A stretch of 64,000 bases of DNA from Paenibacillus vini (GCF_018403325.1 NZ_BOSL01000008.1:178826-242825), one strand, 5' to 3'. Positions 20,088 through 28,960 are shown, counted from the first letter of the stretch. Numbers and translations are program-made. The notes: a model not told the origin generated them from the letters alone.

Positions 20088-20117
20088 CCTATAATTAAAC
20101 TTAAGCGAGTGCGATCA

Positions 20118-21989
20118 TTATATGGCGTCCGCCTGAATCGCCTGCTTGAACTGGCTGTTGTATAGTTCGTGATAAACTCCCGACAACGCTAGAAGCTGTT
20201 CATGGTTGCCCTGCTCAGCAATCTCTCCGTTTTGGATGACCAGAATACGGTCCGCATCACGGATCGTGCTAAGCCTGTGTGCAATTACGAAACTGGTGCG
20301 ACCCTTCATCAAGGTCTTCATTGCATGCTGGATCTGCATTTCCGTCCGCGTATCTACGCTGCTCGTTGCTTCGTCCAGGATCAGGATGGCCGGATCGGAG
20401 AGAATCGCCCTAGCAATCGTCAGAAGCTGGCGCTGTCCATGGCTCAGGTTGCTGCCCTCCGATTCGAGTATCGTATCATAGCCATGCGGCAGCCTTGCGA
20501 TGAATCTCTCCGCATTGGCAAGCCGGGCAGCCTCTTCCACCTCCCGGTCGGTCGCATCAAGCCGACCGAAGCGGATATTGTCGCGGATCGTTCCCGAGAA
20601 TACATGCGCATCCTGAAGCACCATCCCGAGCTGTCTGCGCAGCGCGTTTTTGTCCAGATCCCGGATCTCCCGGCCATCGATAAACACATTCCCGCCATGG
20701 ATTTCGTAAAACCGGGTCAACAGATTGACGATCGTCGTTTTCCCGGCTCCTGTCGGTCCGACAAGCGCGATTTTCTCGCCCGGCTTCGCTTCGAATGTCA
20801 CCCTGCGCAGAATCGGCGCATCCGGCTTATAGCCGAAAGATACGTTGTCGAATTTGACTTCCCCACTCAGTCGGGGCAGTTTGCTCTCTTTGTCATCCCC
20901 GTATTCGGACGGCATATCCATGACTTCAAACACTCGCTCCGCACCGGCAATGGCAGACTGGATCAGGTTGTATTGGTTAGCCAGCTCATTGATTGGCCGG
21001 CCGAACTGCCTGGAATAGTTAAGGAAGCTGACGATGACGCCCACAGTAACTATATCGTGAAACGCCATCCACCCGCCCACTCCGGCTATGAGGGCAAAGT
21101 TCAAATTGTTGATCAGGTTCATAACCGGGCCTACAAGGCCGGATACGATTTGCGCCTTGATGCCGACCTTATTCAGCTCCCCGCTGATGCTGCGGAACCG
21201 CCGAACTTCGATCTCTTCCCTGCGGTACTGTTTCACCACTTTCTGACCGCTAATCGTCTCTTCGATAAATCCGTTAAGCTCTCCAAGATGCCGTTGCTGG
21301 TTTTTGAAATAAACCCGGCTCAAGCCCGTAATTTTTCGGCTTGCCAGCAGAACAAGCGGAATCGTAATCAAGGCCACAACCGTAAGCGGAAGGCTTAACG
21401 AGAGCATAATCACGAGTGAGCCGCTCAGCGTGATGAGGCTGTTTAGCAGCTGGGTCACGCTTTGGTTCAACGTATTCGATACGTTATCGATATCGTTGGT
21501 GGCCCGGCTCATGAGTTCCCCGCTCGAATGCGTATCAAAAAACTGCACCGGCAACTCCTGATACTTGGCAAAGAGATCGCGCCTCAGCTCAAACACCGTA
21601 TTCTGCGATACGGAAGTCATGACATACGCCTGCACCCAAGCAACAACGCTCCCTAACAAATAAATGCCGATTAAGAGCAGACAAAACCGGACCAGTTTGT
21701 CCCAATCGCCGGGAATGACAGCAGTATCAATGGCCGTTCCGAGCAGATAGGGCCCGATGAGGGCAACGATCGCATTTAGCGCAGTGAACACATATACCAC
21801 AATCAGTCCGGCCCGCTGACGATTTAAATAAGCCCAAATTCGCTTGATCGTAGCTCCGCGGTTTTTGGCCCTTACAATCGGTATGGCACCTCGCCCGGGA
21901 CCTCCCCCAGGACCGCCATGCGGACCTCCGCCCAATCCGCCGGGACGCCCGGGAATCGGGATCTGCGCGCGGTTATTTACGCTAGACAT
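20118..21989 (-). CDS. ABC exporter half-transporter, second subunit (YfiC/YheH type)
   Basis: 623 residues. Six membrane segments (about 58-330) are followed by an ATPase domain with Walker A GPTGAGKTT, signature LSHGQRQ, Walker B ILILDEATSSVDTRT and the H-loop His in FVIAHRLST; the catalytic Glu after Walker B is present. The first 37 residues are a Gly/Pro-rich cytosolic extension (GRPGGLGGGPHGGPGGGPGR), typical of this subunit. It overlaps the first subunit gene by 8 bases, so the two form a heterodimeric multidrug-type exporter. Confidence 0.93.
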   Translation of the reverse strand: MSSVNNRAQIPIPGRPGGLGGGPHGGPGGGPGRGAIPIVRAKNRGATIKRIWAYLNRQRAGLIVVYVFTALNAIVALIGPYLLGTAIDTAVIPGDWDKLVRFCLLLIGIYLLGSVVAWVQAYVMTSVSQNTVFELRRDLFAKYQELPVQFFDTHSSGELMSRATNDIDNVSNTLNQSVTQLLNSLITLSGSLVIMLSLSLPLTVVALITIPLVLLASRKITGLSRVYFKNQQRHLGELNGFIEETISGQKVVKQYRREEIEVRRFRSISGELNKVGIKAQIVSGLVGPVMNLINNLNFALIAGVGGWMAFHDIVTVGVIVSFLNYSRQFGRPINELANQYNLIQSAIAGAERVFEVMDMPSEYGDDKESKLPRLSGEVKFDNVSFGYKPDAPILRRVTFEAKPGEKIALVGPTGAGKTTIVNLLTRFYEIHGGNVFIDGREIRDLDKNALRRQLGMVLQDAHVFSGTIRDNIRFGRLDATDREVEEAARLANAERFIARLPHGYDTILESEGSNLSHGQRQLLTIARAILSDPAILILDEATSSVDTRTEMQIQHAMKTLMKGRTSFVIAHRLSTIRDADRILVIQNGEIAEQGNHEQLLALSGVYHELYNSQFKQAIQADAI

Positions 21990-23718
21990 GGGACGTCTCC
22001 TCTCCTTTCAGCTGCGACTGCCGGATATCCCGGTAAATTTCGCTGCTTTGCATCAGCTCTTCGTGAGTGCCTCGGGATACGATGCGGCCATTCTCCAGGA
22101 TCAGGATGTCATCGGCGTCGATGACCGAAGAAACCCGCTGAGCGATCAGTATATTCGTGCTGTTTTGCATCTGCTCTCTCAGCAGTTGCCTGATTCGGGC
22201 CTCGGTTGCGGCATCCAGGGCACTTGTGCTGTCGTCCATGATGAGGATTCTAGGACGGATCAACAGAGCCCGCGCAAGGGACAGCCGCTGCTTTTGCCCG
22301 CCGGACAAATTGATGCCTCGCTGACCAAGCAAGGTATCGTACCCTTGAGGAAGGCCGGTGATGAAACCGTGTGCTTCGGCGGTTATAGCCGCTTGCACCA
22401 CTTCCTCTTCGGTAGCGTCCGGTCGGCCATACCGGATATTGTCGCGGATGGTGCCGCTGAACAGAATACTCTGCTGCATCACAAACCCGATCTCGCTGCG
22501 GAGATGGTCCAGGCTAATATCGCGGATATCGGTTCCATCAATCATAATGGAACCGGATGAAACCTCATAGAGCCTGGGGATGAGGCTTACGAGCGTTGAC
22601 TTCCCTGCCCCGGTAGCGCCAAGAATGGCCACCGTTTTGCCGGGTTCGGCCGTAAAGTGGATATCCTCCAAAACTAGATTTTCGTCCGTTGAGTTATATG
22701 CGAAAGATACATGATTGAATTGAATCCGGCCGGAACGGATCACTTCGGTCTTCGCCGACGGCGCATCGGAAATTTCGCTGACGGCGGCGAGCACTTCGTT
22801 CACCCGGTCCGCCGACACCTTCGCCCTGGACACAAAGGTAAGCGAATTGCTCAGCATCATCATCGACATCAATAGCTGTGTGACGTAATTAATGAAAGCA
22901 ATCAAATCACCGACAGGAAGCTCTCCATTCCAATTCTTAAGCCCGCCGAACCACAATACCGCTACAATGCTGGCGTTCAGGACCAGCATCATAAGCGGCA
23001 TATTCAGCGCCATGAGGCGGATCGCTTTGATCGCGTTGCCGGTGTAGGCCGTATTAGCCGCATTAAACCGCTTTTGTTCTTCTTTTGCCCGAACGAAGGC
23101 TTTGATCACCCGGATGCCCGACAGATTTTCCTGTAACACCGTGTTGACGCTATCTAACTTCTCCTGCATTTTTGAGAATAAAGGAAAGGAAAGCCGAATG
23201 ATTGCATACAAAATGATGAATAACAACGGGACGGATACGGACAGGATAAGCGTCAACGACGGACTGATCCGTATCGCCATCACCAGGCTGCCGACAAGCA
23301 GGAGCGGTGAACGGACTAACGTGCGCAGGATCATTTGCACAAACGTCTGAAGTTGCCCCACATCGTTCGTCAATCGGGTAATCAGTGAACCCGTCTTCAG
23401 ACGGTCCAGATTTCGATTCGAGAAGGTCTGGATGTGCTCAAACAGCGTGATTCGCAAATCGTTGCCGAAACTTTGGGAGGCGATGCTCGAAAACACGGTA
23501 CAGCCTACCCCGCCGATCAGGCCGACAAGGGCCACACCCAGCATCATCAGTCCCGTGGATTTGATATGCTCCAAATTGTTCGTTAAGAGTCCTTGATTGA
23601 CAATACTCGCCATCAACGCCGGCTGCATCAAATCCATAATCACCTCGACCACCATCAGAAGAGGCGCCAATAAGCACCACAGCCAATAAGGCTTCATAAA
23701 TCGCTTAAGCTTCCACAT
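21982..23718 (-). CDS. ABC exporter half-transporter, first subunit (YfiB/YheI type)
   Basis: 578 residues: six membrane segments then Walker A GATGAGKST, signature LSGGQKQR and Walker B ILIMDDSTSALDAAT, where the usual catalytic Glu is Asp. That is the degenerate site expected in one partner of heterodimeric exporters, whose other subunit (downstream) has the Glu. The H-loop also differs (LIAQRVSS, Gln for His). Both degenerate residues support asymmetric ATP hydrolysis. ATG follows AAGGTG by 7 bases. The promoter region carries a long palindromic operator shared with the nitroreductase operon. Confidence 0.93.
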   Translation of the reverse strand: MWKLKRFMKPYWLWCLLAPLLMVVEVIMDLMQPALMASIVNQGLLTNNLEHIKSTGLMMLGVALVGLIGGVGCTVFSSIASQSFGNDLRITLFEHIQTFSNRNLDRLKTGSLITRLTNDVGQLQTFVQMILRTLVRSPLLLVGSLVMAIRISPSLTLILSVSVPLLFIILYAIIRLSFPLFSKMQEKLDSVNTVLQENLSGIRVIKAFVRAKEEQKRFNAANTAYTGNAIKAIRLMALNMPLMMLVLNASIVAVLWFGGLKNWNGELPVGDLIAFINYVTQLLMSMMMLSNSLTFVSRAKVSADRVNEVLAAVSEISDAPSAKTEVIRSGRIQFNHVSFAYNSTDENLVLEDIHFTAEPGKTVAILGATGAGKSTLVSLIPRLYEVSSGSIMIDGTDIRDISLDHLRSEIGFVMQQSILFSGTIRDNIRYGRPDATEEEVVQAAITAEAHGFITGLPQGYDTLLGQRGINLSGGQKQRLSLARALLIRPRILIMDDSTSALDAATEARIRQLLREQMQNSTNILIAQRVSSVIDADDILILENGRIVSRGTHEELMQSSEIYRDIRQSQLKGEETSHV

Positions 23719-23761
23719 TCATTTCACCTTCTATGTACATCATTTCGCTCCTTTATTCGGA

Positions 23762-23805
23762 TGTATACATTTGTATACAATCGCTTATGTATACAAATGT
23801 ATACG
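23762..23805. promoter_or_regulatory. Large palindromic operator before the ABC exporter
   Basis: Two 18-bp elements in opposite orientation, TGTATACATTTGTATACA (23762-23779) and TGTATACAAATGTATACG (23788-23805), separated by 8 bases. Each is itself nearly palindromic. The second is identical over 18 bases to a copy at 26208-26225 before the nitroreductase operon. It lies 43-87 bases upstream of the exporter start and about 110-170 before the permease gene on the other strand. Confidence 0.75.
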
Positions 23806-23914
23806 ACATATCCCCGAAGTGTCAAGACTAAATTTAATATGGTATGATATATCTCATGCGGCTTTTAGCCGTCTTTCTTTCATATTTCTTGAAAGGGTTG
23901 GGTGAGGGGTTACA

Positions 23915-23989
23915 ATGAAAGGAAGGTTTATGGTTGGTCCACCAAAAGAAACAGACACCATCGCACACAAAGGAGCCTTTATCACCTAA
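23915..23989 (+). CDS. Possible 24-residue leader peptide overlapping the permease start
   Basis: ATG at 23915 with GAGGGG about 5 bases upstream opens a frame MKGRFMVGPPKETDTI... that ends at TAA 23989, out of frame with and overlapping the start of the permease gene (TTG 23934). It could couple or compete with initiation of the permease. Nothing beyond the good ribosome binding site and ATG supports it. Confidence 0.3.
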   Translation: MKGRFMVGPPKETDTIAHKGAFIT

Positions 23990-25262
23990 TTCAACTCCCC
24001 GCTTTGCCCCAAGCTTTTGGCGACGGGAAGCTTTGGCAGGAACCGTTTCTTTTTTTGCGATCGTCTATATTATAATCGTCAATTCATCGATATTGGCGGA
24101 TGCCGGCATCCCGCAGGAAGCGGGAATTATCGCAACAATTCTCGCATCGGCGGTTGGGTGTTTTGTAATGGCTTTATGGGGTAAAGCTCCCCTGATTATC
24201 GCTCCCGGCATGGGAATTAATGCCATGTTCACGTACACGCTTGTTCAAGGTATGGGATTAACTTGGCAGCAAGCTTTGGCGGTGTCTATGATGTCGGGCA
24301 TTTGTTTTTTAGCTATTAGCTTGACCTCTCTCGTCGGGAAGTTGCGTGAAGCCATCCCCACATCGTTGCAAGAAGCAATTTCTGTAGGTATCGGACTTAT
24401 GCTGGTCCTGATCGGCTTGCATAAAGGCGGCGTCATTCTACCGGATAGCGCTTCAGTGATCGCCGTGCAATCGTTCGGGAACCCCGGTGTCATCGTTACA
24501 CTTGCTACTTTAGCCTTGACCTGCATTTTGTACATGCGGAAGGTGCCCGGCAATTTGCTGCTGTCCATTATCGGCGGAACAGTGCTTGCCTTTTTGTTCG
24601 GCATTAAGCCATCGGCAGGAAGCAGCCTTGGCGGCTTTACCTGGTCATCCTACGGTGAAGTTTTCGGGCATCTGACATTTAAAGGCTTGCCTGTCACCAC
24701 GTTGATTGTCGCCGTCTTCTCACTCACTCTCGTTATCGTGTTCGAGAATGTAGGACTCATTAACGCTCAACTGAACATGAGCGAAAAACCTGAACGCTTT
24801 AAGCAAGCCATGCAAGCTACTTCGTTCTCCGTTTTTCTTAGCGGTATCTTTGGAACAAGTCCTACCGTCTCCACTGTTGAAGCCGCTGCAGGGATTTCAT
24901 CCGGAGGTAGAACAGGCTGGACATCAGCGTTCACGGGGATTCTGTTCTTGATTTCGTTGATTGCGATGCCCGTGATCACGCTCGTTCCGGATCAGGCTGT
25001 CGCGCCGATCCTTATTTTCATCGGTGGTTTGATGATGCCTTCGGTGCGCAACATTTCCTTTGAAAGTATGGAAAAGGGATTGCCTGCCTTCTTCATCATC
25101 GCCTTCATTCCGCTCATGCATAGCATCGTGGACGGAATCGCGATCGGTTTCATTAGCTACTCGCTATTTCATGTGGCTGTCGGCAAATGGCGCGAAGTGA
25201 AGCCACTCTTCTATTTTATATCGCTTCTCTTCGTTCTTCATTTTGTACTTCAGGTCATCTGA
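23934..25262 (+). CDS. NCS2/AzgA-type purine permease (guanine/hypoxanthine type)
   Basis: 442 residues with about 12 hydrophobic segments and the AzgA-branch signatures: LAGTVSFFAIVYIIIVNSSI near the N-terminus, APGMGINAMFTYT, and GTSPTVSTVEAAAGISSGGRTG (about residues 305-326). These transporters import purine bases with protons; guanine or hypoxanthine is likely by similarity to PbuG/PbuO. TTG at 23934 is used because GGAAGG lies 7 bases upstream. I looked for a purine riboswitch in the leader and saw none. Single-gene unit closed by a strong terminator. Confidence 0.88.
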   Translation: MVHQKKQTPSHTKEPLSPNSTPRFAPSFWRREALAGTVSFFAIVYIIIVNSSILADAGIPQEAGIIATILASAVGCFVMALWGKAPLIIAPGMGINAMFTYTLVQGMGLTWQQALAVSMMSGICFLAISLTSLVGKLREAIPTSLQEAISVGIGLMLVLIGLHKGGVILPDSASVIAVQSFGNPGVIVTLATLALTCILYMRKVPGNLLLSIIGGTVLAFLFGIKPSAGSSLGGFTWSSYGEVFGHLTFKGLPVTTLIVAVFSLTLVIVFENVGLINAQLNMSEKPERFKQAMQATSFSVFLSGIFGTSPTVSTVEAAAGISSGGRTGWTSAFTGILFLISLIAMPVITLVPDQAVAPILIFIGGLMMPSVRNISFESMEKGLPAFFIIAFIPLMHSIVDGIAIGFISYSLFHVAVGKWREVKPLFYFISLLFVLHFVLQVI

Positions 25263-25278
25263 TCCACAATCATAAATC

Positions 25279-25314
25279 AGGCCCGCCCGAACGATTCGTT
25301 GTTCGGACGGGCCT
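25279..25314. terminator. Bidirectional terminator
   Basis: AGGCCCGCCCGAAC/GTTCGGACGGGCCT, 14-bp stem with one mismatch, between the convergent permease and nitroreductase genes. Confidence 0.9.
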
Positions 25315-25331
25315 TCTCACATGTACGGCCG

Positions 25332-25826
25332 TTATGCTAAATGTGTGATCTTGGAAGAGATCGGAGTTCTCGGTTTGGCCGCCGGTACTTCCGCCGGATA
25401 ACCGACACCAAGAACGCCTACGACATCATAATCTTGCTCCACGCCGAGAATCTCGCGATTTTGCGGTAAGTTCCCCATCGAAGACCAATAGACGCCCGCC
25501 CCGGCTTCATGCGCGGCTAACATAAAGTTCTGCACGAAACATGAAACGGCCATAATATTTTCATCCCGTTCGAATGGAGTCCCTGCAGGCTTGGATACGA
25601 TGGCAAGGACAACAGGCGCTCCGCCAAAGTCCTTTTTATGGTTCAGTTTGGATCTCGTCTCTGGACCAATGACAAGAATTCCCCACGGTTCGTTCAAGCG
25701 GTGGTTTGGCGCGTAGCTTGCCGCTTCCAACCAGGAGAGCAAATCATCCTCCGAAATGGAATCCGGTTTAAAGGCTTTGATGGTTCTGCGGTTTTTGATG
25801 GCTTCAGTTATTGTCATGGGATTCAT
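25332..25826 (-). CDS. Nitroreductase family protein
   Basis: 164 residues of the nitroreductase (FMN-binding) fold: N-terminal ITEAIKNRRTIKAFKPD with the FMN-phosphate-binding Arg pair, ASYAPNHRLNEPWGILV, and GAGVYWSSMG. Such enzymes reduce nitro compounds, quinones or related substrates with NAD(P)H. The ATG at 25826 has AAAGGAG just upstream and starts inside the end of the preceding gene (23-base overlap), so the two are co-translated. The operator it shares with the ABC exporter suggests a joint xenobiotic response. Confidence 0.88.
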   Translation of the reverse strand: MNPMTITEAIKNRRTIKAFKPDSISEDDLLSWLEAASYAPNHRLNEPWGILVIGPETRSKLNHKKDFGGAPVVLAIVSKPAGTPFERDENIMAVSCFVQNFMLAAHEAGAGVYWSSMGNLPQNREILGVEQDYDVVGVLGVGYPAEVPAAKPRTPISSKITHLA

Positions 25827-26154
25827 CGGCTCCTTTATTGTTGGGATCGTTATCTGAAATAGCTTCGCGAAGCTCGAAAGTGTGGATGAATTCCTGAATA
25901 ATCGCATCGGTCGCTTTCAGCTCTCCGCTGATGACCTGCTTTATGGATTCAAATTCCGGCTGCTCGAGCTGCCGCTGCAAAGTCGAACGCTTGATGTTCA
26001 GTTTTTCAAGAAAAGCTATGGCCCGGCCCCGGCGAAAAGTTTGCGCGCTATGGGGCCGTTGCTTGCCAGTCGCATCTTGATCTTGTCCACCGCGGGTTTC
26101 CGGATGCTCTCGATGTCCGTGATTCTCTCTATGTTTATGTCTTCCCTCGCGCAA
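25804..26154 (-). CDS. Histidine-rich small protein upstream of the nitroreductase gene
   Basis: 116 residues from a TTG preceded by GAGGAGG. The first 45 residues are very rich in His, Arg and Gly (REGRHKHRENHGHREHPE), with no fixed structure expected. The remaining part (TFRRGRAIAFLEKLNIKRST... to HTFELRE) is a compact helical domain that I recall from Bacillales proteins of unknown function; a DNA- or partner-binding role is possible since no other candidate regulator is adjacent, but I cannot assign one. First gene of the operator-controlled operon. Confidence 0.65.
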   Translation of the reverse strand: MREGRHKHRENHGHREHPETRGGQDQDATGKQRPHSAQTFRRGRAIAFLEKLNIKRSTLQRQLEQPEFESIKQVISGELKATDAIIQEFIHTFELREAISDNDPNNKGADESHDNN

Positions 26155-26180
26155 CTTAACAACGCCTCCTCAGAGTTTGT

Positions 26181-26225
26181 CTTATACATTCGTATACGAA
26201 CTATCTTTGTATACAAATGTATACG
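26181..26225. promoter_or_regulatory. Operator before the nitroreductase operon, shared with the ABC exporter
   Basis: Two inverted elements: TTATACATTCGTATACGA (26182-26199) and TGTATACAAATGTATACG (26208-26225). The second is an exact 18-base copy of the exporter operator at 23788-23805; the first differs at a few positions. It lies 27-71 bases upstream of the TTG start, overlapping the likely promoter. One regulator probably controls both transcripts. Confidence 0.75.
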
Positions 26226-26258
26226 ATAGTTTGGCAAAATGTCAAGTTTAACAAAGAA

Positions 26259-26294
26259 AGCCCCGTCAAAGATTGTGAAATCTCTGATGGGGCT
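26259..26294. terminator. Terminator after the flavodoxin gene
   Basis: AGCCCCGTCAAAGATT/AATCTCTGATGGGGCT stem with two mismatches, 22 bases beyond the flavodoxin stop on the minus strand, with a T-rich run following. Confidence 0.8.
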
Positions 26295-26315
26295 GTAGGT
26301 TATTACATATTCATA

Positions 26316-26765
26316 TCATTCATCAGGAGTACTGGTAACGAATTTATCGGAAAAAGCTTTGATTCGATCCACGAAAATTCCCTTGTACAGGTCGGTGCCT
26401 TCCTTAGGTGCTGCATAGGCTTTATACCCACCAAACGAATCGATGCAGACTGCCGAATCCTTTAAGCCGACGGGAATGTTTCGCTCAATAATCGCTTCGG
26501 TTTCCTTCGGTTTCTCATTGCAAATGAAGTACCCCATTTTCTTCTTCAGCAGTTCGTCCTGATTTTTTTTGATAAAATCACGGATCGGTTTGTATATCTT
26601 GCCATCTCTAACTCCGGCACCGAGAATAATTCCATCAAATTGCCCAAGATCTGGCTTGTCCATTTCGATATTGCACATCGTACTTTGTGGAAGTTCATCC
26701 GTTAATACTTTTGCGCATCGTTCTGCCGCACCTGTTTTTGTAGCGTAAAGAACCAGCACTGCCAT
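26316..26765 (-). CDS. Flavodoxin-domain protein (HemG/protoporphyrinogen-oxidase-like)
   Basis: 149 residues of the Flavodoxin_5 type: the FMN phosphate loop is LVLYATKTGAAERCAK at the N-terminus, then FDGIILGAGVRDGKIYK and GYFICNEKP. This group includes menaquinone-dependent protoporphyrinogen IX dehydrogenase HemG, but isolated Bacillales members next to MarR genes are of uncertain role, so only a flavin-dependent redox function is safe. It follows the MarR gene by 45 bases and has GGAGG before the ATG. Confidence 0.82.
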   Translation of the reverse strand: MAVLVLYATKTGAAERCAKVLTDELPQSTMCNIEMDKPDLGQFDGIILGAGVRDGKIYKPIRDFIKKNQDELLKKKMGYFICNEKPKETEAIIERNIPVGLKDSAVCIDSFGGYKAYAAPKEGTDLYKGIFVDRIKAFSDKFVTSTPDE

Positions 26766-26810
26766 AAAATAACCTCCATATCCTATCTCATTTAATGTCG
26801 ATGAAAACCA

Positions 26811-27305
26811 TTAAGAAGAAGTTTCGCCGCGTGGATTCGATTGGAGATCCCGGATCTGCTCCTCCAATAAGGTACTGGCTTTGCTTAGAAACTGCGTTAT
26901 GAGCTCAAGCTCTTCTACTTTGTAAGAGGAGGCCAATTTGACCATGGCGGCGTGAAGCGCAAGATACGTTTTTCGAACCTCTTCATTATTTTCGTACAAT
27001 GGGACGATAATTACTTTTCTTCGGTCGTTAGGGTCTTGCTCTCTGCGAACAAACCCGTTTTTTTCGAGTCGATCGATTAATGCGGTAACGCTCCCTGTTG
27101 TAAGTCCGGTTAGTTTCGCGAGCTCCCCCGCAGTGATAGGACCTTTTTCATGCAGGATATCGATAGATAAGAAATCATTATTGTATAGCCCTAAAGAGCT
27201 GGCCACATTTTGCTGATAGAGAATGGTTCGGTTTCCTAACCCGCGCATACGAAGTGTGAAGGCTTCCTGCAATTCTGTAACATGATCTTGCCTCTCAATG
27301 GACAA
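26811..27305 (-). CDS. MarR family transcriptional regulator
   Basis: 164 residues. Winged helix with GPITAGELAKLTGLTTGSVTALIDRLEKNGFV and the wing signature RREQDPNDRRKVIIVPL. It heads a two-gene unit with the flavodoxin gene. Start is TTG with GAGGAG about 10 bases upstream. A perfect inverted repeat overlaps its promoter, indicating autoregulation. The ligand is unknown. Confidence 0.88.
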   Translation of the reverse strand: MSIERQDHVTELQEAFTLRMRGLGNRTILYQQNVASSLGLYNNDFLSIDILHEKGPITAGELAKLTGLTTGSVTALIDRLEKNGFVRREQDPNDRRKVIIVPLYENNEEVRKTYLALHAAMVKLASSYKVEELELITQFLSKASTLLEEQIRDLQSNPRGETSS

Positions 27306-27332
27306 AGGACAGCGCTCCTCTTTTCAATATAA

Positions 27333-27351
27333 TATCTTGACCATCAAGATA
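27333..27351. promoter_or_regulatory. Operator of the MarR-flavodoxin operon
   Basis: TATCTTGA-CCA-TCAAGATA, a perfect 8-bp inverted repeat 28-46 bases before the TTG start, with a third half-site CAAGATA at 27361-27367. Position and symmetry fit MarR autorepression; this part is inferred. Confidence 0.65.
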
Positions 27352-27481
27352 CTTTATAACCAAGATAACTGATTTTCTTATAAAAATCAAATTCTCTCCA
27401 ATAAAGAAAGTCCCCTTCATCCACGTCAGGACAATAATAATTGTCTTGTTAAAGGGATGAAAGGGATTCATTTTGTACCAA

Positions 27482-28960
27482 TTAAAGCTTTACGACCTTC
27501 GTTGCCACATTGTTGCAGAATTCAAGATCATGCTCCACAAACAGCAGTGTCGGTGAATATTCAAGCAGCAATTCTTCAATTTGCATGCGTGAAAAAATGT
27601 CGATAAAGTTAAGCGGCTCATCCCAAATATGCAGATGGGCTTTCTCGCAGAGACTTTTTGCGATTAATACCTTCTTCTTCTGGCCGCCGCTAAATGCGGA
27701 CATGTCCTTTTCAAATTGAATTCTGGAGAAATCAAGCTTTCTTAGAATCGCTTTGAACAAGCTCTCATCAATATCTTGATCTCTGGCGAAGTCCGTTAGA
27801 TTGCCTTGTAAATGAGAGGTATCCTGCGACACATAGGAAATCTTAAGCTGGCTTCCCTTTCTGAACGTGCCCGAATATGGGATGTCCTCACCGCAGATCA
27901 GTTTGATGATGCTGGATTTACCGGAGCCGTTTTTCCCTTCCAGCGCGATTCGCTCCCCCTGCTCAATCGTAAAGCTTATATCTTCGCAAACCGTCTTATC
28001 TCCGTAAGAAATCGAAATATGCTCAAGCTCGGCAAGCTGATTCTTATGATAAACAAGCTGCGAAATCTTCAGGTTATCGGAGCTCTCCACGTTTTTAAGA
28101 AGCTTTGACTTTTCCTCAATTGCGGAATGCTGTCGCTGTTCCATCGATTTCGAGCGCTTCATCATTTTAGCCGCTTTATGGCCTACGTACCCTTTATCCA
28201 GCTTGGAACCGGAATTTCTGGTCCCGTTCTTACTTTTCTCCACTTCATCAGACCAGTCGCTCGTTCGCTTTGCCGCTTTCGACAAACGTTTGATATCTTT
28301 TTTAAGCTTATCGTTCTCGGCTAACTCATATTGATCTTGTCTCTGTTTATTTTCCCACCAATCGGAAAAGTTCCCTTTTTGGATCTCGATGTTTGTCTTG
28401 TTGATGGACAAAATGTGATCTACGCAGTGATCGAGGAACGCTCTGTCATGAGACACCAGAATAAAGCCGCTCTTGCTGTTGAGATATTCGCTTACAAGCT
28501 TTCTTGCGTTCATGTCCAGATGGTTAGTAGGTTCATCAATTAACAAGAACCGATTTTCCTTGAGAAAAAGGGTTGCCAGCAACACCTTCGTCTGCTCTCC
28601 GTTGGATAATGATTCGAACGGCCGGTACAACACATCCTCGGTCACCTGAAGGAGAGATAATTCCCGCATGAGTTCCCAGTGAACATAGTCCGGATAAATC
28701 TCTTCGATGACATCAATGGTATGATTCTCCTTGTTCTCAACAACGTAAGGAAAATATTCGAACTGGACATCGGCCGAAATCGTTCCGCTGTATTCATGTT
28801 TACCAAGCAATAAGTTTAGAAATGTAGTTTTCCCGCGTCCGTTTCTTCCCATAAACCCTAGTTTCCAGTCGGTATCGATTTGAAAGCTAACCTTCTCAAA
28901 AATATTGTCATAACTGCCCTCATAGGCAAACGTCAGTTTCGAAACATTTATTAATGACAT
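27482..28960 (-). CDS. ABC-F ribosomal protection protein (Lsa/Vga-like)
   Basis: 492 residues with two ABC ATPase domains and no membrane segments. Domain 1: Walker A GRNGRGKTT, signature LSNGEQTK, Walker B LLIDEPTNHLD. Domain 2: Walker A GKNGSGKSS, signature FSGGQKKKV, Walker B HIWDEPLNFID. A charged helical linker (about residues 190-290) joins them, as in ABC-F proteins that enter the ribosomal E site and displace lincosamides, streptogramins A and pleuromutilins. N-terminus MSLINVSKLTFAYEGSYDNI is Lsa-like. The ATG follows AGGAGG by 9 bases. The long leader contains an attenuator. Spectrum cannot be told. Confidence 0.88.
   Translation of the reverse strand: MSLINVSKLTFAYEGSYDNIFEKVSFQIDTDWKLGFMGRNGRGKTTFLNLLLGKHEYSGTISADVQFEYFPYVVENKENHTIDVIEEIYPDYVHWELMRELSLLQVTEDVLYRPFESLSNGEQTKVLLATLFLKENRFLLIDEPTNHLDMNARKLVSEYLNSKSGFILVSHDRAFLDHCVDHILSINKTNIEIQKGNFSDWWENKQRQDQYELAENDKLKKDIKRLSKAAKRTSDWSDEVEKSKNGTRNSGSKLDKGYVGHKAAKMMKRSKSMEQRQHSAIEEKSKLLKNVESSDNLKISQLVYHKNQLAELEHISISYGDKTVCEDISFTIEQGERIALEGKNGSGKSSIIKLICGEDIPYSGTFRKGSQLKISYVSQDTSHLQGNLTDFARDQDIDESLFKAILRKLDFSRIQFEKDMSAFSGGQKKKVLIAKSLCEKAHLHIWDEPLNFIDIFSRMQIEELLLEYSPTLLFVEHDLEFCNNVATKVVKL

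Noticed and set aside
20202-21398. 398-codon + strand open frame
   Set aside because: It lies wholly antisense to the ABC exporter gene, lacks a ribosome binding site and has an arginine/histidine-rich composition typical of shadow frames in GC-rich genes.
23806-23914. Purine riboswitch before the permease gene
   Set aside because: The conserved purine-aptamer core could not be found in this leader; only a short GCGGCT/AGCCG hairpin is present.
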